Of a stretch of DNA of 43,893 nucleotides, positions 1 through 9,170 are shown one piece after another. The notes beneath the pieces are model-generated. The model ran no database searches, was not told the DNA's origin, and saw only the letters and a program-made list of their open reading frames with translations. The first letter of the stretch is position 1; every line of letters begins with the position of its first letter. The stretch is from Fidelibacterota bacterium (GTDB lineage Bacteria; Fidelibacterota; UBA8477; JABMPR01). Both the position numbers and the translations under genes were made by a program. Location of the stretch: NCBI GenBank assembly GCA_016844955.1, contig JAERTH010000056.1:1-43893 (forward strand). Direction: 5' to 3'.

Positions 1-3000
1 GACACCGGGATCCCTGAAGGCCTCCAGGGTACTTTTCTCAATACTGAGCATAGCCGCCAGCAGATTTCGCCCTGGATCCTGGAAGTTTTTGAAATACAGT
101 TCACCCCATTTGTTGTGCAGCAGGTCTGCATCCAGATCGACTTCTTTGCGTTCCAGGAGATCCGTGGCTATGGTTTCAAGTTTTTTCAGACCAGCAGGTA
201 AATCCGTGACGACCAATACAAAACCATCCTGCTGGCCAAAAAGCTCCAGAACCTTATGTACCAGATTGCCAACTTCTATTTCTTCCCGGTCTGAAATGTT
301 GGTTTCTGCGGGTTCTAGCTGGAGTTTACGTGAGTACCAGTAGCGTTGCGGACACTTGATCAATTCATCAAAAGCTGAAGCCGAGATATGCTCAAAATTA
401 CTCTGGTTGTGGGGTGCTAATGTTCCATGCCAGGCACCCTGACCTGCATCCATAAGTAATTTGTTATGTCGCATTTGCCATGGAGAATCAGGAGTAGTGA
501 ATTGTCTGCCTGCCATGACCTCATACTGTTGATCCTGACTGGTGGCAGGCAGCCTGGGATAGGTCAATTTCTCCAGATACTGGCAGAAGGTGCTCTCTTC
601 CAGTGAGGTACCATCAGCATTTCGCAATGGAGCAGTCAAATGCAATTTCCCCACCGGACGTTTCAACCATTGTTTAAATAGATAGAGATTCAGAAACCAG
701 GGATTGAGTACGGGGGCTTTAATATAGGGATTGGTGTCTGCGGTGAGCGGGAATTGTCCCTCTGTGAGTCCCATGACAAACAAATGCCCCCCATTGAGAT
801 TCAAGGTGTCCAGGAGAGAGATCACATCCACACCAAAACCCTGCTGAGCCGACGCCACTTCCACACCTCGCAGTCGCTCTTTCAGCTCACGGTTTAAATC
901 ACCCAGGCTCCCTTTGCGCCCGAGGTAGCGTTGCCAGTCTTTTTGAATGCCGACAATGGCATTCTTAAGTGAAGTATAGGCTTTGGAGGCCACAGTAGCA
1001 GACCCAAGGCGATGGGTAAATTGAAACCCTTTAAGCATTGACAGTAACCATTCGGCTGAAGCGTCCAGGCTCAGTTGCTTACCATCTCTCCACTCCTCAG
1101 TAATGAATTTCAGCAAATCTTTGGCTGTTTGATTCAGTCTCGGATGTTCAATTGATTCCGGCAGAGATTCATCGATATGGGTGACGCCCATTTTCCGCAT
1201 CTCAATATCCAGACGCAGCCTGCTATAGCCTTCAGCACCTGAGGGCATCACCAGGGGGTGCAACCACACCGCCATGGCCAGATCCCAGGATAAATGACGA
1301 CTCAAACGTCCCTGAATAAGTGCAAATGCCAGATGACTGACAGGTCTTTCCATAACGGGTTCACGTTTACTTAGCCGAACTGATATTCCCATCTGATCAA
1401 AAACCCGTTTGATAGCGGGGACATAGCGCTCCATTGAGGAAACAGCAATGAGGATATTATGTGGAGCCTCACCTTCCATGAGCAATTGTCTGATCTGCGA
1501 AGCAACCAGCACGACTTCTTCATAGGTAGAGAAACAGGGTGTGTAGCTGTGATTACTCTCCTGGGCTGGCATCTCCTCCTGGGTCATCCAGTCAGCAATT
1601 GACATGGAAAATCCTGGGCTGGCTTTCCCCTTCTGGAGCGGATCGAGAAAAATGAGATCGTGCTTCTGCGCCAGGTCGGCCAGGAATCCATAATCTGAAG
1701 GAGAGGTAGAGTGGATAGAATTCACAATAATCTTGATTGAGGTTGACAACTCGTAATTGCTCACATCCCTACCGGGGATCAGGATGCTGTGGTTCTGACA
1801 CCATTCCAGAAATTCCTGAAAGAGGGTTTCCTTTTGGGGCGTAACTGATTCACCTGAAGTAGCCTTGTGGAAAGCTTCAGCCATTCGGTTAACGATGCCC
1901 CATTGGGAACGTTTCCCCAGCACCTGCGCTACCCCCAGACGTGCCAGATATGGAGTCAACCGACGTCCAGTCGGTTCAGTCATTTTCCGTAACTCTCCCA
2001 GGGTGAGGATCTGCAAGCGAGGATGATTCAAGCCTGTGCTGGCTAATGATTGAGCCAGGCGTTCCCCACTATTTTTGGTGGGTTCAACCACGATCACTTC
2101 ATCCTCTGGTTTTAGCCGTCGCAGGATTTTCTGCATGGCTTCTGGCGGAACCTGCTCAGCTGGAAGCACAGGGGCCAGTCCCTTCCCGTGTTCAAGTCGG
2201 CCTAGTTTGGAGAAGTAGAGATTTTCCTCATAGGCTATGGGGATAATTTTATCAAATCGATTGAAGTATAATTCCCCACGAGCTTCGATACCATAGAGTC
2301 GTTTCAGAATCCATTGGTAGGTCTGTATCTGGTACCAGTAGCCATGATCTTTCAAGGTCGCGAGATTCGGGACTTCCTTATCTGTTTTGTAGTCCAGAAT
2401 TACCCATTGATCCCCATCCTCATAAAGCAGATCAATTATCCCGGATACTTTATAGATGCGCAAATCACTTTTCAGATAGCCAAAAACTGGCAATTCTGGA
2501 AGTTTGCTTGCTCCTGGGAGGGCTGCCATTTTCCTGGCCAGTGAACTCGCCTGATACATATCCAGACAATCAGAAAGATCTTCAAGGAAGGGGTGCTGCA
2601 GTTCAGTTTCCACGATCCCTTCATCGTCTAGAAACTGCTCGATCTCTTCAGCATATTGCTCAGGGACAAACCACTCCATTTCCATGGCCCGATGGAGCAG
2701 ACGTCCAAAGGTCAGAGCTGAGGTTTCCAGACCCAGATCATCACCCAGCTGCCGTTCTTCCGATCCCTCATAATGCTCTTGATCCATCCAGGTCATGATG
2801 GTATGGGGTGATATCTCTTCGTAAACAAGCCTGCTTGTCACAGGAGGCGGCCTGTGGACTGGGGTACCAAAACCTGGTGTTTCACCTGATTCGGATCGCA
2901 GCAGGTCACTTCCCAGGGTGAGGTCATAAATGATATTTTCGGATGTACGCGTACGCCAGTCCGCCTGTAATGCATGCGGATCAATCTGCGCCAGATCCTT

Positions 3001-5670
3001 GTCAACATCCAGATTGAAAACCGGAGTCAAATAACGATCCCATCTGGTATTTGATGACACTTTACGTGTTGGGTTGAGGCGGGCTACAAAACTGATTCCA
3101 TATCTGGCGCGAGTGACAGCAACATAGAACAGTCTTTTGTCTTCGGCTTCTTCTTCAGCTTTGGTCTGGGACTTGATTTTTTCCAACATCCAGGTGTTGT
3201 GACTTGATGTGAGGGTATCAATTGTGATCCCCACCTCCCATTCATCATGGGTCCTACCAACATAAATGCCTCCCTTTTCACTCGGAATGGGTGACTGTAA
3301 ATCGGGGAGCATGACCACGGGGAATTCCAATCCCTTGGCCTTGTGAATTGTCAGAATTTGAATCCGGGCTGATCCAGGCAACTCAGCTTGTGATGCATCC
3401 CCATGTTGAATTTGGAATTTGAAAAATTCATGAATCTCGCGCAACCCAAGACCATCCAGTGATAGCTGATGAATCATAAGGATCAGACGCTCAAGATTGG
3501 CCAGGCGCAGCGTCCCACCCGTTTCTGAAATCCAACCGAGGCGACGGTCGCCTTCGGCCAGAATTCTACCCACCAGTCGATCCACTGGCTCCCGGGCGGT
3601 ATCCTGTTGCCAGTCCCTCAGTGTCTCAATGATTTGAGGATGTGATTGACTTAAACTATTCCAGACCCAGCCTGTGCTTGATTTATGCTCAACCCCATCG
3701 CGCATGTTTTGAATATCGGCATCTGTCATAACAAATAAGGGACTACGCAGGAGCCCGACCAACGCCAGATCATCCAGTGGATTGATCAACACACTGAGAA
3801 GATGATAGAGATCATAACTTTCCTGCTGGGCGAAGAGACCTTTACTGGAGAGCACCTCAAACTCCAGTCCTCTTGATGTGAAGATGCGGATATAGTCCAG
3901 AATGTGGGTAAATGAACGTAGCAGAATTCCAATTGAGGGCCCAGCTTTCGGTTCAACCTTCTTTTCTGTGACCCATTGTAGCCATTCATCAGTAAGATCA
4001 GCAATACGGTAAATATCTGCCGAAGCACCACTGGATTCACCATCTTCAAGGACCGCACTGATGACACATCGAGATAATTTACGTTCTTCATCTGTTAATG
4101 GACTGCTTTTAGCTGCGCTTGTTGCCTTGAACACCGTCTCATATAATTCAATATTTTCACGCTCTCCAGGTTCAGGGAAAGCTGTAGTGATCAAAGGATT
4201 GATCATTGAGTCTACAAATGCCTGTGAAGAGCGATAGGTTTCATCTGCCGTCAGGCTCAATCCAGATCCAGCCTCAATCTGACCACGCACACGGTTCATG
4301 ACCTGTACATCTGCCTGATTAAAGCGATAAATCGACTGCTTTGTATCCCCCACAATGAACAGACCACGATCACGGAGTTGGGCTTTTCCACCCTGGGCGA
4401 TCAGCCTGACAATATCCCAGCGTAGATCATTGGTATCCTGAAATTCATCAAACAGGATATGACTGAAACGCTGGCCGTAATGGGCTGCCACTTCCTTATC
4501 CTGAAGCACTTTTCGTGTCTGGATAATTACTTCATTAAAGCTAAGTACACCTTCTCGTTTTAAACGCTGGTTGAGTGCATCCCAATACCCCAGAAAGAAT
4601 TTCGCGAGATGATGTTGAACATTACAAGCTTCCAGATCCCAGACGGTTGGGGTTCTGCCCATGAGGGTTTCATAGGGGAGCAACTGTTCCGCTTTCTCCT
4701 TAAAAGCCCTCAGTCTTGATCTGAATTCATCCTTGCGGTCCTCAGGCCAGACCTTCCCCGGGACGGACGGTTTGTCTATGTATTTTGCTCTACTTTTTAG
4801 CAGTGCCAGCCGCCGCACAAACTCCAACAACTCCAGGCCATAACCATAGTCATCTTCCCTGGGGTTACTTAACAGCGCCAACAATTCTTTGAAGGTTAAA
4901 TATTGATCATGGCTAGAGTCCAGCATATCAGATGCATCTGGTAAGCCATCCACCAGCTGCATAAGGGCCGATTCGATTGATTCAATGACATCTGGGAGTG
5001 GATGTTTGGCTTTGAATTCAGCTTGCAATTTTTCCGGTGGAGTCCCGGCATGGTGCTCCAGCCACCCTGTCATAAGCTGTGCGTGTCCCTGGAGTTTTTT
5101 AACATACTCATTGATGTGAAACACGGAGAGCTGCTCCAGCAGGTACTTTAAATCTTCATCGCCATTCCGACTGCATTCTCTGAGATACCGTTCCCAGGTC
5201 TCAAGTTCCATGCGTTGTGTATCGGCTTCATCCTGAATGCGAAATTCAGGGTCAATGTTCAATTGCTCGGCCTTCTCTCTTAGAATCTGGGTACAAAAGG
5301 AGTCGATAGTGGAGATGGCATTTTTGGAATAGGTCGAGCGTAAGTGCATCTTAGTGCGTTTTGATGCTTGGCGAAGATGTTTTCCAAACCCGGAAGGAAC
5401 ATGGTCGAGCTCCTGATCATTCAAGAGTTGATTTAGGTCAGCATATATCCTACCCGACATCTCAGCTGCCGCTTTCCGGGTGAAGGTGATCACCAGAATG
5501 TTGGATGCATCTTTTCTCGGGAGTTGAGGATTTTCCGCATGCTGTCTGGCAAAATCATCCATGATAGCAGCATAGCGTTTTGAGAGTAGCCAGGTCTTAC
5601 CCGCACCGGCACATGCCTCGATAAAGACATTCCGAGAAAGATCAAAAACTTTAGATAGGTTGATGCTCAT
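1..5670 (-). CDS. addA: AddA-type helicase-nuclease fused to an AddB-like subunit (3' end outside window)
   Basis: ATP-dependent helicase/exonuclease that would resect double-strand DNA ends for RecA-mediated repair. I read the frame codon by codon from the ATG at 5668-5670 to base 1 and found no stop, so it is at least 1890 residues. The N-terminal half is UvrD/AddA-like: Walker A GAGKT (residues 22-26), Walker B DEFQDT (408-413), motif GDTKQSIYRF (441-450), TIHKAKGLEFP (774-784), YVAVTRAR (849-856), then a RecB-type nuclease with D1080 and DYKTD (1093-1097). From about residue 1190 the sequence changes to an AddB-like region without a recognisable Walker A. It ends in SASAFDELIKCPQRYWYS, where C1773 fits the first Fe-S cysteine of AddB. 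The catalytic D-K motif and last three cysteines of that second nuclease should lie beyond the left edge. In the families known to me AddA and AddB are separate polypeptides. Confidence 0.88.
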   Translation of the reverse strand, partial: MSINLSKVFDLSRNVFIEACAGAGKTWLLSKRYAAIMDDFARQHAENPQLPRKDASNILVITFTRKAAAEMSGRIYADLNQLLNDQELDHVPSGFGKHLRQASKRTKMHLRSTYSKNAISTIDSFCTQILREKAEQLNIDPEFRIQDEADTQRMELETWERYLRECSRNGDEDLKYLLEQLSVFHINEYVKKLQGHAQLMTGWLEHHAGTPPEKLQAEFKAKHPLPDVIESIESALMQLVDGLPDASDMLDSSHDQYLTFKELLALLSNPREDDYGYGLELLEFVRRLALLKSRAKYIDKPSVPGKVWPEDRKDEFRSRLRAFKEKAEQLLPYETLMGRTPTVWDLEACNVQHHLAKFFLGYWDALNQRLKREGVLSFNEVIIQTRKVLQDKEVAAHYGQRFSHILFDEFQDTNDLRWDIVRLIAQGGKAQLRDRGLFIVGDTKQSIYRFNQADVQVMNRVRGQIEAGSGLSLTADETYRSSQAFVDSMINPLITTAFPEPGERENIELYETVFKATSAAKSSPLTDEERKLSRCVISAVLEDGESSGASADIYRIADLTDEWLQWVTEKKVEPKAGPSIGILLRSFTHILDYIRIFTSRGLEFEVLSSKGLFAQQESYDLYHLLSVLINPLDDLALVGLLRSPLFVMTDADIQNMRDGVEHKSSTGWVWNSLSQSHPQIIETLRDWQQDTAREPVDRLVGRILAEGDRRLGWISETGGTLRLANLERLILMIHQLSLDGLGLREIHEFFKFQIQHGDASQAELPGSARIQILTIHKAKGLEFPVVMLPDLQSPIPSEKGGIYVGRTHDEWEVGITIDTLTSSHNTWMLEKIKSQTKAEEEAEDKRLFYVAVTRARYGISFVARLNPTRKVSSNTRWDRYLTPVFNLDVDKDLAQIDPHALQADWRTRTSENIIYDLTLGSDLLRSESGETPGFGTPVHRPPPVTSRLVYEEISPHTIMTWMDQEHYEGSEERQLGDDLGLETSALTFGRLLHRAMEMEWFVPEQYAEEIEQFLDDEGIVETELQHPFLEDLSDCLDMYQASSLARKMAALPGASKLPELPVFGYLKSDLRIYKVSGIIDLLYEDGDQWVILDYKTDKEVPNLATLKDHGYWYQIQTYQWILKRLYGIEARGELYFNRFDKIIPIAYEENLYFSKLGRLEHGKGLAPVLPAEQVPPEAMQKILRRLKPEDEVIVVEPTKNSGERLAQSLASTGLNHPRLQILTLGELRKMTEPTGRRLTPYLARLGVAQVLGKRSQWGIVNRMAEAFHKATSGESVTPQKETLFQEFLEWCQNHSILIPGRDVSNYELSTSIKIIVNSIHSTSPSDYGFLADLAQKHDLIFLDPLQKGKASPGFSMSIADWMTQEEMPAQESNHSYTPCFSTYEEVVLVASQIRQLLMEGEAPHNILIAVSSMERYVPAIKRVFDQMGISVRLSKREPVMERPVSHLAFALIQGRLSRHLSWDLAMAVWLHPLVMPSGAEGYSRLRLDIEMRKMGVTHIDESLPESIEHPRLNQTAKDLLKFITEEWRDGKQLSLDASAEWLLSMLKGFQFTHRLGSATVASKAYTSLKNAIVGIQKDWQRYLGRKGSLGDLNRELKERLRGVEVASAQQGFGVDVISLLDTLNLNGGHLFVMGLTEGQFPLTADTNPYIKAPVLNPWFLNLYLFKQWLKRPVGKLHLTAPLRNADGTSLEESTFCQYLEKLTYPRLPATSQDQQYEVMAGRQFTTPDSPWQMRHNKLLMDAGQGAWHGTLAPHNQSNFEHISASAFDELIKCPQRYWYSRKLQLEPAETNISDREEIEVGNLVHKVLELFGQQDGFVLVVTDLPAGLKKLETIATDLLERKEVDLDADLLHNKWGELYFKNFQDPGRNLLAAMLSIEKSTLEAFRDPGV

Positions 5671-5821
5671 AATATTTTCCCAAAATAGAGTTTTATGTTG
5701 CTAATGCGAGAAGATTTAAGTTTTTGATGGGAGTGAAACTCATTCCAGATAAAACATCAAAACCTGAAGGCATGCTTCATCCATCTTAAAACATTAAGTT
5801 TCCGCATTCAAAAGCAGCTAA

Positions 5822-7048
5822 CTATTGGGGTAGCCAGACCTCAAGTGAAAGCCAGTTTACGGCGTGCAATAAAAATGATCCAACCGCAACCACATATAGG
5901 AAGCTGACAATTCTATGCGGCATCCAAAGCCACGCATAGGTTTCTGCCCAACCACCTTGCATCCAAAGTCGAATCTTCTTCCCTCTCCCAGGAGCATCTA
6001 CCCGGTGCTGTGGAGAAACTCCTGACCGCTCTTCTGCATCACGCATAGGTCCAACGACCCAGGTTAACATTCCCCTAAACAGGTTGTACAGGATTAGCAT
6101 ACAGGTGGAAAAGAAATACCATGGTCCCTTATCAACTCCCAGTAATAGCTCCCAGACTTGTGCTTGTTCCCATTCTTGATTGCCTGGTACCGGAAGCTTA
6201 TGCCTAATAGATTTAATTAGTTCTTCAGCGATAGCGGTATTAGCTGCATCAACTTGTGTGGAATTTAAAAGGCCTGTTTCAATATCATCTACGAAAGATT
6301 CCATTGACTCCTGCGCTTTAGCTGCTGCTACCCAACCAGCAGCTTTTGTGAAGTAGGGGAGAATAAAAGCTATTAGCAGGATCAGAGTTATGGCATATCG
6401 TGGCCCAGTATAATATCGCCGCAGGGTTGACCAACGGTCAGGGGAGCGTGGCGAAAATATCGTATCTTTGATGATGGTATCATCAAATTTCATCCCTGTG
6501 GCACCACGTAGATCTGCCCCATCCAGGTGCGTTGTCCATAGGATCGCACCCTCCATTTTCACGCGCCTCAAATCCGAATTTTGAAATTCTGCCTCTCGGA
6601 GGTCAGTATCAATCATATCCGCCCTACCAAGCTGAGATTCTTGTATTATGGCACCTGAAAGATTTGCTCCGTGCGCTTGTGTCGTAGAAAAGATTGCATT
6701 TTTTGCAGTGACCATTCTTAGGTCAGCATCCTCCAGTATTGCACCCGTAAGATTTGCACGATCCAATTTGGCACCAAACAAGATGGCTTCTTTAAGCGAG
6801 CTTTTTGACAGGTTGGTAAGACTTAAGTTTGCATTGCTTAAATCAATCCCATTCATTTCTGATGTTTGCAAATTGCACTTGCTTAAGTCCGCCCCCTTCA
6901 GATCTGCATCATTTAGTACAGGGGAAACATCAGAGTTATCTTTGCGCCATTGATTCCAGGCATGAGCGCCCTGTTTTAGTATTTCAAGCTGTTGGACATC
7001 TGCGGCTTCCCTCTGCTCAACACTCTGTTCCCCTAACCAATGGCGCAT
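5822..7048 (-). CDS. Pentapeptide-repeat protein with C-terminal membrane segments
   Basis: 408 residues. Residues about 46-185 are a run of A(D/N)LXX pentapeptides (for example GADLS, NANLS, RANLTGAIL, GADLRGA) with Leu or Phe recurring every five residues, which should fold as a right-handed quadrilateral beta-helix. After a short basic linker there are three hydrophobic segments (about 218-240, 310-330 and 383-402), so the repeat domain is probably anchored to the inner membrane on the cytoplasmic side. The start is supported by AGGAG five bases before the ATG. Pentapeptide-repeat proteins have mixed roles (topoisomerase protection, membrane scaffolds, ion channels); nothing here decides between them. 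The neighbours are unrelated, so function is unassigned. Confidence 0.8.
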   Translation of the reverse strand: MRHWLGEQSVEQREAADVQQLEILKQGAHAWNQWRKDNSDVSPVLNDADLKGADLSKCNLQTSEMNGIDLSNANLSLTNLSKSSLKEAILFGAKLDRANLTGAILEDADLRMVTAKNAIFSTTQAHGANLSGAIIQESQLGRADMIDTDLREAEFQNSDLRRVKMEGAILWTTHLDGADLRGATGMKFDDTIIKDTIFSPRSPDRWSTLRRYYTGPRYAITLILLIAFILPYFTKAAGWVAAAKAQESMESFVDDIETGLLNSTQVDAANTAIAEELIKSIRHKLPVPGNQEWEQAQVWELLLGVDKGPWYFFSTCMLILYNLFRGMLTWVVGPMRDAEERSGVSPQHRVDAPGRGKKIRLWMQGGWAETYAWLWMPHRIVSFLYVVAVGSFLLHAVNWLSLEVWLPQ

Positions 7049-7144
7049 ACCTGCTCCTCTCCCTGAATAATTATTGAATCAGAAGACGTTTTGATAAACT
7101 GATAATTTTTGATCACCCAAGGACTATGTGGTATTTATCAGGAA

Positions 7145-8188
7145 TTAGTGTGAACGCTCCTGTCTATTGAGAATCTCGAGGGCTTCAAATAAAAGTGCCT
7201 CCTGCCCTAAATTCCAATGAGAAAGGAAGCTGTTATTTTTACCAATCCCAGATTCGGATTTTTTCGCACTGCCATCATCCTTAACTCTACTGTACCTGAA
7301 TCTTTGTGTTTCTTGATAGCTTACCAACGAACCAGGTTCCAGATCCAGTGTGGATTCATTTGCAGAAAGACAATCCTCCGGATAATAATAATCATCACAG
7401 GCCACAAGTTTTGAAAGAATCAAGTCCTCGTTATCCACGGAATAGGTTAAAATTTCAGTGTCACTCCATCCATAACCAGAAGGCATGGATGTGATAATAG
7501 TTCCTTCATCAATTCGCCAGGAGCCGATGCTGGTGTCAGCCAGGAGCGGGTTTTCGTACTTGGTTATAAGTTGAAATTCCAGATCATCCAGCAATACCAT
7601 CCTTGAAGATTCCATGCCAAGTACATCTGGCGCCAGTGGCTCAAGCGGTGAAAAGCTGGAAGCCTCGCCGGGTGCAAGAATTATGGTTTCCACCCCCAGC
7701 TGGCCACCCAATGTGATCGTAGTGATTGAATCGCCGGCGATTAATGACATTGGTTCAAGTGTTAACTGCATGTTCTCAAGATCATATGAACCGATGAAAC
7801 CACCCGTTTCAAAGTAGTACCGAGTTGAATCCTCTAGCAAGACTTCCAATTCCATCCAATTGACTGCTGGGTTACCTGTCCATACTGTAAGGGCGTAGCG
7901 TGGCAAATCCTCGAGAAAGAATAGTTGGTTACTTACCCGTGTATTTGCGGCTAAACCTGAACCACTTGAATACATATAGGTCAGATCTGCATTTAGATCG
8001 CCACTTATAGTGATTGCACCTACCCCAGGCTTAAACTCCAGATGAATTTCCTGCTCTATGGCACAGACTGCCTCGGCGGTATAATCAACTTCGCTTAACT
8101 CCCAAACGCCGTACAATTCTGTCCCAGGCAAAGGTTCTGTGCCCGTTTCATCACAACCCGACACAACAATAAGTGACATTGCCAGCAA
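7145..8188 (-). CDS. Putative lipoprotein of unknown function, start uncertain
   Basis: About 347 residues from a TTG at 8186-8188. The N-terminus holds a lipobox (LIVVSGC, then DE), so the mature protein is probably lipidated on Cys. The body begins with ELYGVWEL, like small lipocalin-style or copper-resistance-like lipoproteins that open with a GxW strand, and is rich in beta-strand-like Thr/Leu/Tyr alternation. I recognise no catalytic motif. The TTG start gives a signal peptide with no basic N-region and no ribosome-binding site. Extending the frame upstream adds KKLTQSIFTG, a proper signal-peptide N-region, beginning at an ATT codon (8219-8221) just after a GGGGGGAG stretch at 8223-8230. 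The true start may therefore be non-canonical or affected by a sequence error. Confidence 0.65.
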   Translation of the reverse strand: MLAMSLIVVSGCDETGTEPLPGTELYGVWELSEVDYTAEAVCAIEQEIHLEFKPGVGAITISGDLNADLTYMYSSGSGLAANTRVSNQLFFLEDLPRYALTVWTGNPAVNWMELEVLLEDSTRYYFETGGFIGSYDLENMQLTLEPMSLIAGDSITTITLGGQLGVETIILAPGEASSFSPLEPLAPDVLGMESSRMVLLDDLEFQLITKYENPLLADTSIGSWRIDEGTIITSMPSGYGWSDTEILTYSVDNEDLILSKLVACDDYYYPEDCLSANESTLDLEPGSLVSYQETQRFRYSRVKDDGSAKKSESGIGKNNSFLSHWNLGQEALLFEALEILNRQERSH

Positions 8189-8316
8189 GCCTGTAAATAT
8201 ACTTTGTGTTAACTTTTTAATACTCCCCCCAAATCAGCATATCAGTTGTATTGTTTATGATTCTAGTTTTAACAAGAAGGTAGTGAAGTACTATAAGGCC
8301 ACAACGCTACATAAAA

Positions 8317-8748
8317 CTATTGAGCCGCACCATCAACAATAGATCGTAGACAGGTAGACATTTGTGGTTTTAATGCTTCCAAATATTTTGCCACACCGGG
8401 CATTGAAGCTATACGCAAAATTGATTCCCGCAGGATCTCAAGGTCGTGATCCTCCAGCTCTCCCTTTTCATATAGAGTACACTGAGCATTAAAGCCATCG
8501 AAGGCAGTACCAACCATGAGTGACATACTGGCATCCTCCTCAGCAGAAACTGGCTTTTCCCCTTTGGCCATTTTCACCCATAACTCAGGTTGATCTACGA
8601 AATCATGCATGAAGTCCTCAGCCGAATCCCTGGCAACTGGCTTTCCGCTGGATCTCATTTGCTTGGTGTTCTGATAAAACCTATAGGCAACAACCACAAA
8701 GAGAAAAAGCGTAATGATTACCACTATAACATCCAAAAGCCCCATCAT
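8317..8748 (-). CDS. Small membrane-anchored protein, function unknown
   Basis: 143 residues. One N-terminal transmembrane segment (about residues 4-23, LLDVIVVIITLFLFVVVAYR) is followed by a soluble acidic and helical domain, predicted cytoplasmic by the positive-inside rule because basic residues follow the segment. AAAGGA lies six bases before the first of two adjacent ATG codons. The soluble part has no motif I recognise. It is followed 83 bases upstream on the same strand by the zinc-ribbon gene, but nothing links them functionally. Confidence 0.65.
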   Translation of the reverse strand: MMGLLDVIVVIITLFLFVVVAYRFYQNTKQMRSSGKPVARDSAEDFMHDFVDQPELWVKMAKGEKPVSAEEDASMSLMVGTAFDGFNAQCTLYEKGELEDHDLEILRESILRIASMPGVAKYLEALKPQMSTCLRSIVDGAAQ

Positions 8749-8831
8749 TACATTCCTTTATTATAACTCACTCATAGTTTTATGTTTCAACATTCAACAT
8801 AGAGTTAAAACTTTCGACTTTTAAATTATCC

Positions 8832-9041
8832 TCAATTTGTAAAGAAATCAAAAACATTGCCCAGAGTCGAAGTCTCAGCTTTATAAATCTCAGTATATCT
8901 GCAACGCGTACAGGTAACCGTTGTAAATTTTTTATTCTGGATATCAAAAATCTTAGTCCAGCCACCACCTGTAGCGGCAAACTGACCGGTCTCATATTCA
9001 AAATTTTTACATTTAGGACATTCCCAGTTACTATGCTGCAT
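8832..9041 (-). CDS. Zinc-ribbon nucleic-acid-binding protein (DUF2082 type)
   Basis: 69 residues. Two CxxC pairs, CPKC (residues 8-11) and CTRC, flank a conserved core with GGGWTKIFDIQ and NKKFTTVTC, and the protein ends in LGNVFDFFTN. This spacing and the TGGG...FD..NKKF core match the small Zn-ribbon family annotated as DUF2082, predicted nucleic-acid-binding proteins with one zinc site. GGGAG lies five bases before the ATG and supports the start. The biological role of the family is unknown. It is a monocistronic-looking gene between a membrane protein and a transporter. Confidence 0.85.
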   Translation of the reverse strand: MQHSNWECPKCKNFEYETGQFAATGGGWTKIFDIQNKKFTTVTCTRCRYTEIYKAETSTLGNVFDFFTN

Positions 9042-9170
9042 TACAACTCCCTATTATTAAAAAATTTATATTCAGGCTATTTACCTAGCCATACGTCAAA
9101 TTTCATGAATCAAGTCGGGTAATTTAGTTCCCGTTTCACCTTTATACAATGTCGGGGATATGGGTTGTGA

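Noticed and set aside
2040..2400. A gene boundary between AddA and AddB
   Set aside because: I read each codon across this interval in the minus frame and found no stop codon.
89..4091. Several short open frames on both strands (for example 2046-2246, 2314-2544, 3084-3281)
   Set aside because: They are shadows of the large minus-strand helicase-nuclease frame, which is open throughout and carries recognisable motifs.
6648..7077. Plus-strand frames opposite the pentapeptide-repeat gene
   Set aside because: They mirror the periodic repeat of the real gene and have no start signals.
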